A stretch of DNA of 64,000 bases from JAJDXW01 sp965223775 (GCA_965223775.1 OZ245021.1:620001-684000), one strand, 5' to 3'; counted from the stretch's first letter, positions 16,433-25,380 are shown. Notes: generated by a model not told the origin, from the sequence alone. Made by a program: numbers and translations.

Positions 16433-16986
16433 GTGAACGAATCGCCGAATCCGGGCGCCGCACTCAGCACATCCCCGATACGCCCGGACTTCAGCAGATC
16501 GAGAGGCTTCGCCACCGCGTCTTCGAACGGCCACTCCTGGGTGAGGAACGACCAGGCCAACTCGGGATCTTCGATGACACCGACCACGTCCGCGAGCCCC
16601 GCAACTACCACGCCAGGACCGAGAATCTGCGCGGCCGGAATGCTCAGCCCGCGCTTGGTCGACTTCCATGCAAGCAGCGTCCCTCGCTGCACCCAGTCAT
16701 AGACGGTGGTGCGCGACACCCCGAGCCGCGCCGCAGCTTCCGAGGCGCCGAGGATTTCGTCACCGCCGGTTCGGCGAACGATGAACGGCCGCAGCCTCTC
16801 CGGCACATCGACCTCGCCGTCGCCCGCCTCGCGTTGCGCGGCGGCCGTTTCAAGCGCCACCGCCACGGCAAGGCGCGCCTCCCGCGGATGTTGCTCGACG
16901 AACTCCCGGGCGCTCTTCGACAGCACCGTAATTCCCTCCACGAGAAACCCCATCGCCTCTTTCGTCGATCCGCCCGGCCCGGCCAT
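16429..16986 (-). CDS. Antitoxin of the RES toxin, helix-turn-helix plus MbcA/Xre-like C-terminal domain
   Basis: 185 residues. The central part ASEAAARLGVSRTTVYDWVQ is an excisionase/MerR-like helix-turn-helix; the C-terminal part (ELAWSFLTQEWPFEDAVAKP) resembles the toxin-binding MbcA/ParS/Xre region paired with RES toxins. The N-terminal 80 residues are helical and unassigned. Upstream of and coupled to the toxin, as is usual for this class. The start ATG 16986 could be later. Confidence 0.75.
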   Translation of the reverse strand: MAGPGGSTKEAMGFLVEGITVLSKSAREFVEQHPREARLAVAVALETAAAQREAGDGEVDVPERLRPFIVRRTGGDEILGASEAAARLGVSRTTVYDWVQRGTLLAWKSTKRGLSIPAAQILGPGVVVAGLADVVGVIEDPELAWSFLTQEWPFEDAVAKPLDLLKSGRIGDVLSAAPGFGDSFT

Positions 16987-17160
16987 CTCCTCCGCGCTCC
17001 CAATCTTCTGCAGGGGACCATCATTGCGCGGAGTGTCCAGTTTGTAAAGTATGTCCGGTCGGGAACGACGGCGGCGTCTCTGCCATCCGTCGAGGCAATG
17101 CCGCCGGCAACACTCGGAGTGGAGCTGATCCCGCTCTGCTTACCGTTGCAGCGGCTCCCG

Positions 17161-17309
17161 ATCTCGACCATCTGGTCGGGCGTCGATTGGCGGATGTACA
17201 CATAGGCAGTGCGAGCCAAGTGTTCGGAACTGATCACCGGTTCCGGTGCGAAGCTGCTCTCAATCAGTTCGAACTCGCGTCCGTGAAGAGGATGAAACGG
17301 GTGCGTCAC
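17161..17309 (-). pseudogene. Relics of DUF5372 protein and serine recombinase
   Basis: Two short segments in one frame. MTHPFHPLHGREFELIE (from GTG 17309) is the start of DUF5372; EHLARTAYVYIRQSTPDQ is the N-terminus of large serine recombinases, with the catalytic Ser in IRQS. Both families travel together on mobile elements. Homology stops within about 50 residues, so this is the eroded edge of such an element. Confidence 0.6.
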
Positions 17310-17731
17310 CCGAAAGCTCCTTCGCTCGACGTCTTGATGGGGTGCAGTTGAATGTTCGCTCCAGCCGGGCGCGCGACCGCGCCGAGCTGGTCACCGACGA
17401 CAAGGCCGCGTTGCGCAAGCAGCTCGAAGCCGTCACGGGTGAGCGGATCGCAGCGCTCGAAGGGGTCGGAGAGGCGCAAGGGAGGTCGCTCGACCTCGAC
17501 AAAGACGCGCACAAGGATCGCGCCGCAACACCGGATTCGTCGGAGCGAGTGGCGGATAAGTCCCCGGATCGTGGGGCCGGGAAGACGGCGGGGGCGAAGC
17601 CGATCGAGCACGATCTCGGGCTGTGAATTGCGGAACGGAGTGCTCCATCCGGTCACTCCGGAGGGCGGTGGGGCGGGAGAAATTGTAAGGTAACGCTTGA
17701 CAACAATGCCGCGCGTCCTCACTCTGTCGTC
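17310..17731. other. Unassigned stretch with a charged open frame
   Basis: A plus-strand frame up to 17626 ends in a charged helical stretch and EHDLGL. This recalls the tail of relaxase-type proteins, but the match is too short to name. TTGACA at 17697 could be the -35 of the higBA promoter just downstream. Confidence 0.35.
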
Positions 17732-18013
17732 ATGATCGGCAGCATTCGGCACAAGGGGCTTCGGGACTACTGGACCAGGGGGCAGGCAAGAGGTGTCAAC
17801 GCCGGGTGGATACGGAAGCTGCGGCGGATCCTCTCGGCGCTCGAAGCCGCCGAACGGCCCGAACACATGAACTATCCCGGGTCGCACTTCCATCCCCTGA
17901 GGGGCGACCGGGAGGGGCGCTACTCGGTCCGGCTGACGGCCAACTACCGTGTCACCTTCGGTTGGGATGAGGACGGCGCGGTGGACGTGGACATAGAGGA
18001 CTATCACCGATGA
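17732..18013 (+). CDS. higB: HigB/RelE-type ribonuclease toxin
   Basis: 93 residues: MIGSIRHKGLRDYWTRG, then LRRILSALEAAERPEHMNYP and a C-terminal SVRLTANYRVTFGWDEDG, ending IEDYHR. This is a complete HigB of the plasmid killer-protein type, which cuts mRNA on the ribosome. The stop overlaps higA by four bases (ATGA). Confidence 0.93.
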   Translation: MIGSIRHKGLRDYWTRGQARGVNAGWIRKLRRILSALEAAERPEHMNYPGSHFHPLRGDREGRYSVRLTANYRVTFGWDEDGAVDVDIEDYHR

Positions 18014-18315
18014 TCCAAAGGCACGCTTCGATCGATCCGGCACATCCCGGAGAAATCCTGCGCGAGGACATCCTGCCGGCGCTCTCGATGAGCAAGACGG
18101 CGGTGGCCGAGGCGCTCGGGATATCGCGGCAGACGCTCTACGACATTCTCAACGAGAAGCAGCCGGTGACTGCCGAGATGGCGGTGCGGTTCGGCAAGCT
18201 GTTCGGCAACGGCGGCCGCTTCTGGGTGAATTTGCAGCGCAGTCACGATCTGGCGATCGCGGAACGCACGGTGGACGTTTCCGCAATACCCACGCTTGAG
18301 GTACAGGCAGGTTGA
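18010..18315 (+). CDS. higA: HigA antitoxin
   Basis: 101 residues with DPAHPGEILREDILPALSMS, the helix-turn-helix AEALGISRQTLYDILNEKQP and the C-terminal NGGRFWVNLQRSHDLA block. Translationally coupled to higB. Complete pair; the most intact of the three Hig loci in the window. Confidence 0.93.
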   Translation: MIQRHASIDPAHPGEILREDILPALSMSKTAVAEALGISRQTLYDILNEKQPVTAEMAVRFGKLFGNGGRFWVNLQRSHDLAIAERTVDVSAIPTLEVQAG

Positions 18316-18360
18316 ACGGAAGTTGCGGGCCCGGGCTGGGGTTTCGGGTTGGAGCGGGCT

Positions 18361-19377
18361 ATGGCTGCGGGAAGGGTTAAAGGCAATAGCGTGGGTTCGT
18401 TTGACGTTGCATTGCGAACGGATGTGGCCTTGAAAGCGGTGCACTTCTTCAACCCCATGAACTACACAGAAGTGTGCGAGACAATGGGATGGGAGCAAGG
18501 AAAATTGATCCCGCCATTGTCGGGCGTCGATTTCCTTGAGTATTTGAAAAAAGTGGGCGTTTTAAGTCAGCCGACGAACTACGTGTATCGTATTCGGGAC
18601 ATCCTTGTTTCCATGGAAGCAAACAGTATTCTCATAGATCAAGGCCGAGATGGACGCATGCCGCTTTTTTGCACCTACCATTGCATGGGAGACTATTCTC
18701 TGCTGAGGACGCAAGGAGCGCTATGGTTGGCAAAATCGTTAGGCGCTGACTTTATCTTGGAACAGGTCAAAGAGGCTGTCGTTCATATAACTGGTGTAAG
18801 CAAGAAGAGTTGTTCGCCGGTCGGTGGAAGCGGAATTGTCTTCCATAAGAACCACATTCTGACATGCCGTCACGTTATTGAGGACATGGAAGTAGACCGA
18901 CAGCAAGTGTTCCAGGGAAAGCAGTGCGCGATAGATGGTGGTGCAGTACATGTGAGCCACCAGACTGATGTGGCGGTGATCCGTGTGGAGGAAGACTTGA
19001 CCACGGTGCCGGGACTGGTCTTCTGTGAGCCTTCAATCGCGAAGACCGTATTCACGCTGGGGTATCCAAGAATTCCTTTCGTAAGGGAAGCGTGCTTGGT
19101 CATGCAGCGAGGAGAAGTCACGAGGGAACTCGTGACTTCGTTGTGCGGAGAGAGCCTGTTCCTGTACTCAGCGATTTCGCGACCCGGTAACAGTGGCGGG
19201 CCGATTATCTCGGATGATGGATATGTTGTTGGAATTTCATCCGAGAGCATCGAGGGCAAATACGAGTCTGGAGAGCCGTTATCGCCGCACTATGCAGGTG
19301 TTCCGGCACAAGTCGTCGCGCAATCCGTCACCGAATTTCAGTTGGGAGTAGAGGTTCCGTTCGAGTCATATGAGTGA
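18361..19377 (+). CDS. Trypsin-like serine protease with unassigned N-terminal domain
   Basis: 338 residues from ATG 18361. The C-terminal half is a chymotrypsin-fold protease with a complete triad by motif: His171 in ILTCRHVIED, Asp203 in TDVAVIRVE and Ser278 in RPGNSGGPII. The first 150 residues (including MNYTEVCETMGWEQGKLIPP) match nothing I recognise and could be a sensing or partner-binding domain. There is no signal peptide or membrane segment, so it should act in the cytoplasm. GC content is well below the surroundings and it follows a toxin-antitoxin pair. Standalone trypsin-like proteases of this kind act as effectors in several defence systems; that role is inferred from context only. 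Confidence 0.7.
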   Translation: MAAGRVKGNSVGSFDVALRTDVALKAVHFFNPMNYTEVCETMGWEQGKLIPPLSGVDFLEYLKKVGVLSQPTNYVYRIRDILVSMEANSILIDQGRDGRMPLFCTYHCMGDYSLLRTQGALWLAKSLGADFILEQVKEAVVHITGVSKKSCSPVGGSGIVFHKNHILTCRHVIEDMEVDRQQVFQGKQCAIDGGAVHVSHQTDVAVIRVEEDLTTVPGLVFCEPSIAKTVFTLGYPRIPFVREACLVMQRGEVTRELVTSLCGESLFLYSAISRPGNSGGPIISDDGYVVGISSESIEGKYESGEPLSPHYAGVPAQVVAQSVTEFQLGVEVPFESYE

Positions 19378-19521
19378 TTTTCGGCAGCGGTTTCGCGAGG
19401 TGAGGTTACCCATCGTGTGGCTGTTGGATTGAAGGAAGCGGTGAACGTCGCTTGAACAACAAGTATGGGAAACAGGTGGCGGCGGGATTCTCCGGCGAGA
19501 ATCGAAGGTGGTGGCGGATTT

Positions 19522-20883
19522 TCAAGCTGACAGGATGTCGATGCGCTCGCCCCAGGGCTCATGATTCCAGTCGCCCGGGGGCTCGGCGTAGTTCGCCCAG
19601 ACCACCGGAAAGTCAGGCTCGGCCTCGGGGTAGCTGGAACACAGCATGTCAGTGAGATAGAGGCACACGCTGGGCCGGATGGCCCGTTCGTCGAGCCAGG
19701 CGAAGCCCGGCCGGAAGTCGGTGCCGCCCCGGCCCTTGACGACAATCTCGTCCGGCAGATCGCAGGCCGCGTACTCGGCCGCGTCCTGCACGGCGGCGTC
19801 GAGCTGGAGGATGTGGACGCTCTCGGGCTGGATCTCGGTAGCGACCTCGCGCACCTCGGTCCAGAAATCCGCGAGGGTCTGGGCCGGCAGCGAGCCCGAG
19901 GTGTCGATGATGACGGCGATCGCGTCGATGCCCTCCGAGCGGATGGAGGGGAGAGAGAGGCCGCCGTCGATGAAGCGCCGGTTGGGAAGGCTCCAGCTAT
20001 AGTCGCGGCGCGCGGCGTCGGTCATGTAGCGGCGCAGGAGACTCCGCCAATCGAGGGTGCTGGCATGGGCGTTGCGCACCGTCTCCTCGACGTCGCCCGG
20101 CAGCTTGCCCTCGGCCCGGGCGAGGTTCATGGCCTGGTGCATGGCCTCGTCCCACGCCTGTTCCTCGGTGGTGACGTCCACCGGGAACTCGCCGTCGCCG
20201 CGGGCGCCCGCGTCCATGATCTCGCCGGTGCCGGAGGGATCGTGGCTCGCCGGCGCATCGGAGGGGCCGCCCCCGTCCCGGCCGTCATCGCCCGGACCGT
20301 CCTGCCCCTGTCCGTCGCTGTCACCGGGCGCGTCGGAGTCGTTGTCATCGCCGGACGACTCGGAAGGGCTGTCGGATGCGGCTTCGTCGCTGTCGCCGGA
20401 TGTCGCGGCGGCCGCGGGGGCACCCATGTCGGCGCCAGCGGGGGGCGACTCGCCGTCGCCGCCGGAATCGTCCTCCCGCGGTTCAGGCAGGCGGTCGTAT
20501 GCCTCCTCCACGCTCACCCCGTCCCACGCCTCGGCGTCGGGCGGCAGGGTGAAGCCCACGTCGCGAATGAGCGTGTGGGTGACGAGCTGCGAGGCGAGCT
20601 GCCAGCGCTCGGGGTCGCGCTCGCCGCGGCGCGTGTGATGCTTGAGCGCGCACGCCATGACCACGCGCGCCATCGCGGTCTCGATGACGTGGGCGTCGGT
20701 GGCGGCTACCCACTTGGGCGAGTAGCGGATCTCGTGTCCGTCGCTCGCCAGCGTCTCCCGGCTCGGGTCGGCCCGCAGCGGGAGCCTCAAGGCGAGGCTC
20801 CCGAAGAAGGGCTGCTTGCGCAAAAGCTCGGTCACGGAGTCGCTGGTGCGCTGCGCGGACTCGGTCTGCACGCGGGTGGCCAT
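19522..20883 (-). CDS. VWA-like metal-ion-binding domain protein (DUF2201 type)
   Basis: 453 residues from ATG 20883. The N-terminal quarter matches the DUF2201 helical domain; a long Asp/Ser/Gly-rich acidic linker follows (about residues 150-250). The C-terminal part has a VWA-like fold with the metal site start AVIIDTSGSLPAQ and KGRGGTDFRP. Such proteins pair with MoxR-type AAA ATPases as chaperone-like complexes; no ATPase gene is present here. The start overlaps the stop of the upstream gene by one base (TGATG), showing an operon. Confidence 0.8.
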   Translation of the reverse strand: MATRVQTESAQRTSDSVTELLRKQPFFGSLALRLPLRADPSRETLASDGHEIRYSPKWVAATDAHVIETAMARVVMACALKHHTRRGERDPERWQLASQLVTHTLIRDVGFTLPPDAEAWDGVSVEEAYDRLPEPREDDSGGDGESPPAGADMGAPAAAATSGDSDEAASDSPSESSGDDNDSDAPGDSDGQGQDGPGDDGRDGGGPSDAPASHDPSGTGEIMDAGARGDGEFPVDVTTEEQAWDEAMHQAMNLARAEGKLPGDVEETVRNAHASTLDWRSLLRRYMTDAARRDYSWSLPNRRFIDGGLSLPSIRSEGIDAIAVIIDTSGSLPAQTLADFWTEVREVATEIQPESVHILQLDAAVQDAAEYAACDLPDEIVVKGRGGTDFRPGFAWLDERAIRPSVCLYLTDMLCSSYPEAEPDFPVVWANYAEPPGDWNHEPWGERIDILSA

Positions 20884-21538
20884 CACGCGGCCTCCCGCGC
20901 GGGCTCGGCGGGCGCCGCGAAGTAGCCCGCGAACTTCTCCATCAGCTCGTCGGCATCGCGCTTCGCGCGCGCGCGACCGGGTCGAAGGACTTGGACGGCC
21001 GGAGCGCATCCGGCTCGACGCTCGCAATCTTCTCCTTCACCTGCTCGCAGAGCCGTGCCAGCTCGTCGTCGCCGAAGATGTTGAGACGCGGCACCACGTC
21101 CACGAGGTCCCAGATGTTCGAAATCATCGAATCCCGGAACACCAGCGGCTTGCCGTTCTCGTCCTCCTGCAAGCGCTCCGAGACGCGCTCGACGGCCTCG
21201 CCGAAGCGCCGGTAGAGGTCGCCCACGGCATCGTGCAGGCGCTCCTCGATCTGGCTCTCGATGTCGCGCTTGACCCGGTCCACGTCGTCGGTCGCGAGCT
21301 TGGCCATGAACTGCTCTGCATCCTGGACCGGGGTGATGCGGTAGCGGATGGAGAACTTCCCCTGGAGCGCCTCCTTCGAGGGGTAGTCCTCGATGCGGAA
21401 GAGCTTCCCGAGGTCGAGCCAGGCGCGGCCCGCTGGCCAGCCACAGGAGCGGTTCGCGGCATCGGAAACAATGAGCGCGGTGACTCGATTGGCAGAGCGG
21501 ATCGCCGTGGGCGTTTTCGGTGCGGAATCGCAACACAA
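20883..21538 (-). pseudogene. DUF3150-like protein, truncated and frameshifted
   Basis: Contains WLDLGKLFRIEDYPSKEALQ and the helical region KRDIESQIEERLHDAVGDLY, typical of DUF3150 proteins encoded between a MoxR ATPase and a VWA protein. About 130 N-terminal residues of the usual protein are missing. Near 20980 the frame is broken within a run of alternating C and G; the correct tail (ADELMEKFAGYFAAPAEPA) continues in the next frame and ends exactly at the vwa start. Either a slippage mutation or a sequencing error. Confidence 0.6.
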
Positions 21539-21628
21539 AACTCTCTACCTGTCCCATTAGCGCTTACGTCAGACACGGCAGCTAAGCCATGTCTTCCTCC
21601 AGATGCGTGGTTTCGTCGTTTCGGCTGG

Positions 21629-23092
21629 CTAGAATTTCGTCCTTACGAATGTACCGATCATGCCATAGCATTTGTAGCCGGTCCGCCTATTCTTGTGATT
21701 GTTCAATGTCGCATCGTAACTCTTCTTGTTGAAGGTCTTTCCACAGAGGTTACATTTGAAGACGTAGGTTGGACCACTCGCTGCCCGGAGGAAACCCGTG
21801 CTTCGGGTCGATCTGCGTGCAGGTGAGCGCCGAACGGTCGGTGTGCGGCCCGCTCCGAATGCGCTTCCCGAGCTGGACCTGGCTGTTCTCGGAATGCTCT
21901 GAGGACCCGATGGCGTTAGTTCGATTGGGTACCGCGGCGTGAATGACGTTTGGGTGGCTTTGACTCCAAGAATGCTGTCGACCAAATAGCTGCGCGGCTG
22001 GCCGCCGTCCGAGCGTACGGCCATGAGCAACACGTCTCCAGCCTGCGAGCGGCGGAGCGAGTAGGCTTCGATCGCGCGCGTCGAACGATTGCCCTGCTTG
22101 TCGCGGTAGTCGATCTCTACAAGAAGGCGGTTGGCGGCAGCGAAGCGGATCATTTCGATAAGGCTCTGTCCTCGGCTGCCTGCGGGCAGGTCGACTACGC
22201 GCTCGCGGATGAGCGTGTTGCCGGCGCCGATAGGCATCGCCGCAAGGGGCGGTGCGATGGCGCCTCTGAGCCAATTGAAGATTTCCGGGAGCGCGTCCCA
22301 AAACGTCGCGACCGGGAGCAGCGCGGGGAGTTGGTGCTCCAGCATATGAATCCAGCCCGCCTCAAGATCCGCACGGTGCGGCTCAAGGTCGGCTATGCGC
22401 GGAATGCTGATGCCCTTGAATTCACACTTGGCGCGCAGGACTTCCATGAAACGCTGCGGTTCCGGACGTGCTTCGGCATTTCGGTAGAGATGTACGACAT
22501 CATAGAGATCACGTGGGCGTGTCCGTTCCGCGAGTGCTCTGAATTTTTCCGCGAAAGCCTCGATGTAATCGTACGCCAGGACTTCGATGCCATCTTCTGG
22601 AGCATCGCTGTATGGATGGAAAATCTGGGTGCGGACTGGCGGCAGAACAACCCGTTCGTCGGCGGTTAAGTCAAGCTTGATGCGTGGGAGGGCGTGGGTC
22701 GATGAGACGGGGCCTTTGTAGCTGATCTTGCCCTGGCACGAGATTTGGCCGCGGGGGTTCTGGTAGATATCGAATTCCTGTTTGTCGGCCGGAATCTCAA
22801 TGCCGGTTTGATCATAGATCCATTCACCGATCTCAGAAAATGCGCCCTTCAAGAAGTTGGCGTCGAGATGGTCTGGTTTGCGGAGCGTGAAGTCGAGATC
22901 CTCGGAAAACCGATAGGTCTCGAAGAAGCATTTCTTCAGGCACGTGCCGCCTTTGAATATCCAACTCTCTGCGAGATCCTTGTGTCCATAGATGCCGGCG
23001 AGCATCCAGCCGAGAACATAATCTTTCTCCACGACGTGTGGCGTGAGCGATGTCTGCTGGGCTATCGCGAGGATTTCGCGTTTACCGATCAT
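21629..23092 (-). CDS. abiEii: AbiEii nucleotidyltransferase toxin with fused WYL-like and zinc-finger domains
   Basis: 487 residues from ATG 23092. The N-terminal domain has the AbiEii signature: FKGGTCLKK (residues 47-54) and RFSEDLDF (61-68), with EKFRALAERTRPRDLYDV further on; AbiEii toxins are nucleotidyltransferases. From about residue 305 a WYL-like segment follows (LLVEIDYRDKQG, VRSDGGQPRSYLVDSILG). The last 45 residues form a Cys/His zinc-finger-like module (KCNLCGKTF...HKN..CYG). Classical AbiEii ends before these additions. Coupled to abiEi by a four-base ATGA overlap. Confidence 0.85.
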   Translation of the reverse strand: MIGKREILAIAQQTSLTPHVVEKDYVLGWMLAGIYGHKDLAESWIFKGGTCLKKCFFETYRFSEDLDFTLRKPDHLDANFLKGAFSEIGEWIYDQTGIEIPADKQEFDIYQNPRGQISCQGKISYKGPVSSTHALPRIKLDLTADERVVLPPVRTQIFHPYSDAPEDGIEVLAYDYIEAFAEKFRALAERTRPRDLYDVVHLYRNAEARPEPQRFMEVLRAKCEFKGISIPRIADLEPHRADLEAGWIHMLEHQLPALLPVATFWDALPEIFNWLRGAIAPPLAAMPIGAGNTLIRERVVDLPAGSRGQSLIEMIRFAAANRLLVEIDYRDKQGNRSTRAIEAYSLRRSQAGDVLLMAVRSDGGQPRSYLVDSILGVKATQTSFTPRYPIELTPSGPQSIPRTARSSSGSAFGAGRTPTVRRSPARRSTRSTGFLRAASGPTYVFKCNLCGKTFNKKSYDATLNNHKNRRTGYKCYGMIGTFVRTKF

Positions 23093-23898
23093 ATTGTTTC
23101 CTCGCGAGCCCAGCGGGTCGGCACGCGCAGCCGCCATTTCGTCACGACGACTGTCCCATCCTGGACCGGATCGAGTTTCGCATGACCGCCGCTCAGATGC
23201 TGCTCGCAAAGACGGCCCAGTTCAGCACCGCCAGGAAAATGCTCGGCCAGAAACCCGAGGCGCTTGAAGACAGCACCGTTGCCGAGGCCCATCGCGTAAT
23301 CGACGAGCTTCTTGTCGTCGCGATCGTCGCGTCGCAGATAGGCTGCGAGGCAGTCGGCTACATGCTGGATGCCACCGCCGATTGCCGGGTCGTCGAGCAT
23401 GTCGATGATCGTACGGTGTGCGTCGGAGACGGGCACTCGCGTCTGATGGCGCCAGACATTCTTCGTGCCGAAGATCTTCCGCTCATCGATGTGCTTCAGC
23501 GAAAAGAGCGTGCCGTGCCGCTCTTGGCGTTTCTGACGCACGGGCTGTGCGGTCATCAAGAAAATATCCTTGAAGATCTGTTCGGTCAGGTCCCAGTGCT
23601 CGGCTGCTGTGCGGCCTCCGATGTAGGCTGGTGCGAAGAGTGCGGGAACGAGCACCCATGGGTCATCGAGGACGCGATCTAACCCCATGGTGTCGATGGA
23701 TGCCGCGACATAGGCACCACGGCGCACTCGTCTCAGCCATCCCTGTTCAGCCCAGCGGGACAAACGCTGGGCGGCGCCGGTACGGTCGAGTTGGAGGGCA
23801 GTTACCACGTCATCGACGTGAATCACGTCGCCGGCTGTGGACAGCACCCGGACAAGCTGCGCGCGTCCTCGGGGGAGGCGGATTGTGTTTTCTTCCAT
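23089..23898 (-). CDS. abiEi: AbiEi antitoxin / repressor
   Basis: 269 residues. The N-terminal winged helix (VVTALQLDRTGAAQRLSRWA and WLRRVRRGAYVA) is the DNA-binding part of AbiEi; the remainder is the conserved antitoxin domain (AYIGGRTAAEHWDLTEQIF, VPVSDAHRTIIDMLDDP). AbiEi represses its operon and counters AbiEii without stable binding in known systems (type IV). The upstream AT-rich 23899-23940 contains TATACT and inverted gtgataag/cttatcac-like elements that could be its promoter and operator. Confidence 0.9.
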   Translation of the reverse strand: MEENTIRLPRGRAQLVRVLSTAGDVIHVDDVVTALQLDRTGAAQRLSRWAEQGWLRRVRRGAYVAASIDTMGLDRVLDDPWVLVPALFAPAYIGGRTAAEHWDLTEQIFKDIFLMTAQPVRQKRQERHGTLFSLKHIDERKIFGTKNVWRHQTRVPVSDAHRTIIDMLDDPAIGGGIQHVADCLAAYLRRDDRDDKKLVDYAMGLGNGAVFKRLGFLAEHFPGGAELGRLCEQHLSGGHAKLDPVQDGTVVVTKWRLRVPTRWAREETI

Positions 23899-24229
23899 AG
23901 TTCTTACTTATCACAAAATGCGAAGTATAACAAGCACCACAATAAGCGCCGGTGTTTTATGTGTGCTCAAGAATTCGCAGTAATCGCGAAGTACGACATG
24001 TTGGACAATCCTGAGTGGACCGCTGAACTTTCCTGAGGGCGTCGTCGACGGGAAGCAGTGTCGAACATTTTGCGAACCGCCACGTATGGCTTCGATTATC
24101 GGGTTTCCGAAGGGACGCGGGGACAGCCAGCTCGCTAGCGACGTCATCTCGCCCAGGACGCGCTCGTAATTCGGGCGTATGCCGTAGTGGTTCGAACCGT
24201 AGTAACGCTCGGAGGCTTCCCAAATAACG
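23899..24229. other. Intergenic stretch between abiEi and a short mobile element
   Basis: Holds the probable abiE promoter at its left edge. A minus-strand open frame (MTSLASWLSPRPFGNPIIEA) runs through the rest but matches no family I know; it may be the far part of the gene broken by the element to its right. Confidence 0.35.
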
Positions 24230-24404
24230 TCCTGATTACGTACGAAGGTCATCCTGCACGGTCATCCCAGCGTTTTACGTCGCCGGGAGCGCGTGACGGT
24301 GGCCCAACACTGGCCGAAAGAGTTGCAAGACGCCATGGACGCCGCCTGGATCGGGTCTCGGGCCAGTGCGCAAGTTCGAACATGAGCTTCGTACGTAATC
24401 AGGA
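24230..24404. mobile_element. Short non-autonomous element (MITE-like) related to the IS1595-type end
   Basis: 175 bp bounded by 23-bp inverted ends with one mismatch (tcctgattacgtacgaag at 24230 and its reverse complement ending at 24404). The interior encodes nothing recognisable. The ends match the terminal repeat beside the truncated IS1595-type transposase (12475-12497), so that family of transposase probably moved it. It lies inside the gene at 24405-24523. Confidence 0.7.
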
Positions 24405-24523
24405 AGAACGTTGAACACTTCACCTTGGCAGTCGACGGACGTCTCCGGCACCCATTCCCGGCTCCAGCGCTTCATGAGTTCGTCGATCTCACTGACGCTG
24501 GGCATGCCGCATGGGAGCTTCAT
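24405..24523 (-). pseudogene. Small gene interrupted by the MITE-like element
   Basis: Starts MKLPCGMPSVSEIDELMKRW at ATG 24523, overlapping the stop of the upstream gene by four bases (ATGA), and runs 37 codons until it enters the element. The stop overlap indicates it was a real, coupled gene. No family recognised. Confidence 0.4.
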
Positions 24524-24989
24524 CGAGCCGACAACTGCGGTTGATCGAGAGCGCTGTCGTCGCCGTCCGACCGCATGGCGCGCGTGATGAGGTGATCGGT
24601 GACGTCCTGGAAGTAGATCTCGAGCTCGGAGTGCAGCATGCTGAACTCCAGCCAGACCTCGCGGTCGAAGTCCCGTTCGCAGGCGCGCACCATGACTGTC
24701 GTTCGGCGTTGGCGCGCATAGCGGTAAGGATGCACGCCGTGCTTGCGGCAGACCGCGATGAACAGCCTGGCCGACCACATGTCGGGCAGCGAGAACTTCA
24801 GCACGACCACCTCACGACCTCCGGTTCGTGATCCCCGTCCGGGCCGTCCGGGCCGTCCGGGCCGTCCAGGCGGCCTTGCAGCCGGTCCATCGCGGCCGCG
24901 GCGGCGGCCCGCTCTCCCGGACCGGCGGCGCCCCGGAACAGCGCCTCCACCTTGGCGAGCTTCGCCCTGAGCTCTTCGTCACCGACCAT
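24520..24989 (-). pseudogene. DUF2786-like protein, frameshifted, with Gly-Pro-Asp repeats
   Basis: The first frame (24989-24798) starts MVGDEELRAKLAKVEALF and contains GPGERAAAAAAMDRLQ, as in DUF2786-type proteins, then a collagen-like GPD repeat. The second frame (24810-24520) carries FSLPDMWSARLFIAVC, RKHGVHPYRYARQRRTTVMV and EVWLEFSMLHSELEIYFQD, which normally continues the same polypeptide. The break lies at 24800-24810, next to the nine-base repeats. Could be one gene with an indel or two overlapping genes. Function unknown. Confidence 0.5.
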
Positions 24990-25047
24990 CGAAAACCGCC
25001 GAACCGGATCGTACGTCTGGCACCATGATCGAACCCATGTCGGCCGT

Positions 25048-25380
25048 CTATGCCAGGATCGCGGCCAAGCGGGCGAGTACTTCGTCCATGATCGGCTCGG
25101 GAACGGTTTCGAGGCGTTTCCCGTTCCGGGCGGCGAGATGGAGGATGCGCGGCTGGTCGCAACGGATCACGCCGACCGTTCGGGTGCCCGCGTCGTGGAG
25201 CGAAACCGCGAAGCCGCGTCGGCGGGCGAAGTTTCCACCCGTAGTGATGGGAAGGACGATCGGTGTGCCGGTCAGTTCGTTGAAGGGTGCTGGGGAAACA
25301 ATCACAACCGGCCGGGTCCCCCATTGTTCATGACCGGCCGTGGGATCGAGACTGACAAGCCAGATTTCGCCCCGCTGCAT
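25048..25380 (-). CDS. mazF: MazF/PemK-type endoribonuclease toxin
   Basis: 110 residues: MQRGEIWLVSLDPTAGHEQW, the PVVIVSP block, LPITTGGNFARRRGFAV and VIRCDQPRILHL, all standard for MazF/PemK. It cleaves mRNA at short sequences. The start overlaps the stop of the antitoxin by one base (TAATG). Complete. Confidence 0.94.
   Translation of the reverse strand: MQRGEIWLVSLDPTAGHEQWGTRPVVIVSPAPFNELTGTPIVLPITTGGNFARRRGFAVSLHDAGTRTVGVIRCDQPRILHLAARNGKRLETVPEPIMDEVLARLAAILA

Noticed and set aside
17246..17626. Relaxase fragment
   Set aside because: Only a short charged tail resembles relaxase ends; no catalytic motif is present, so the name was not used.
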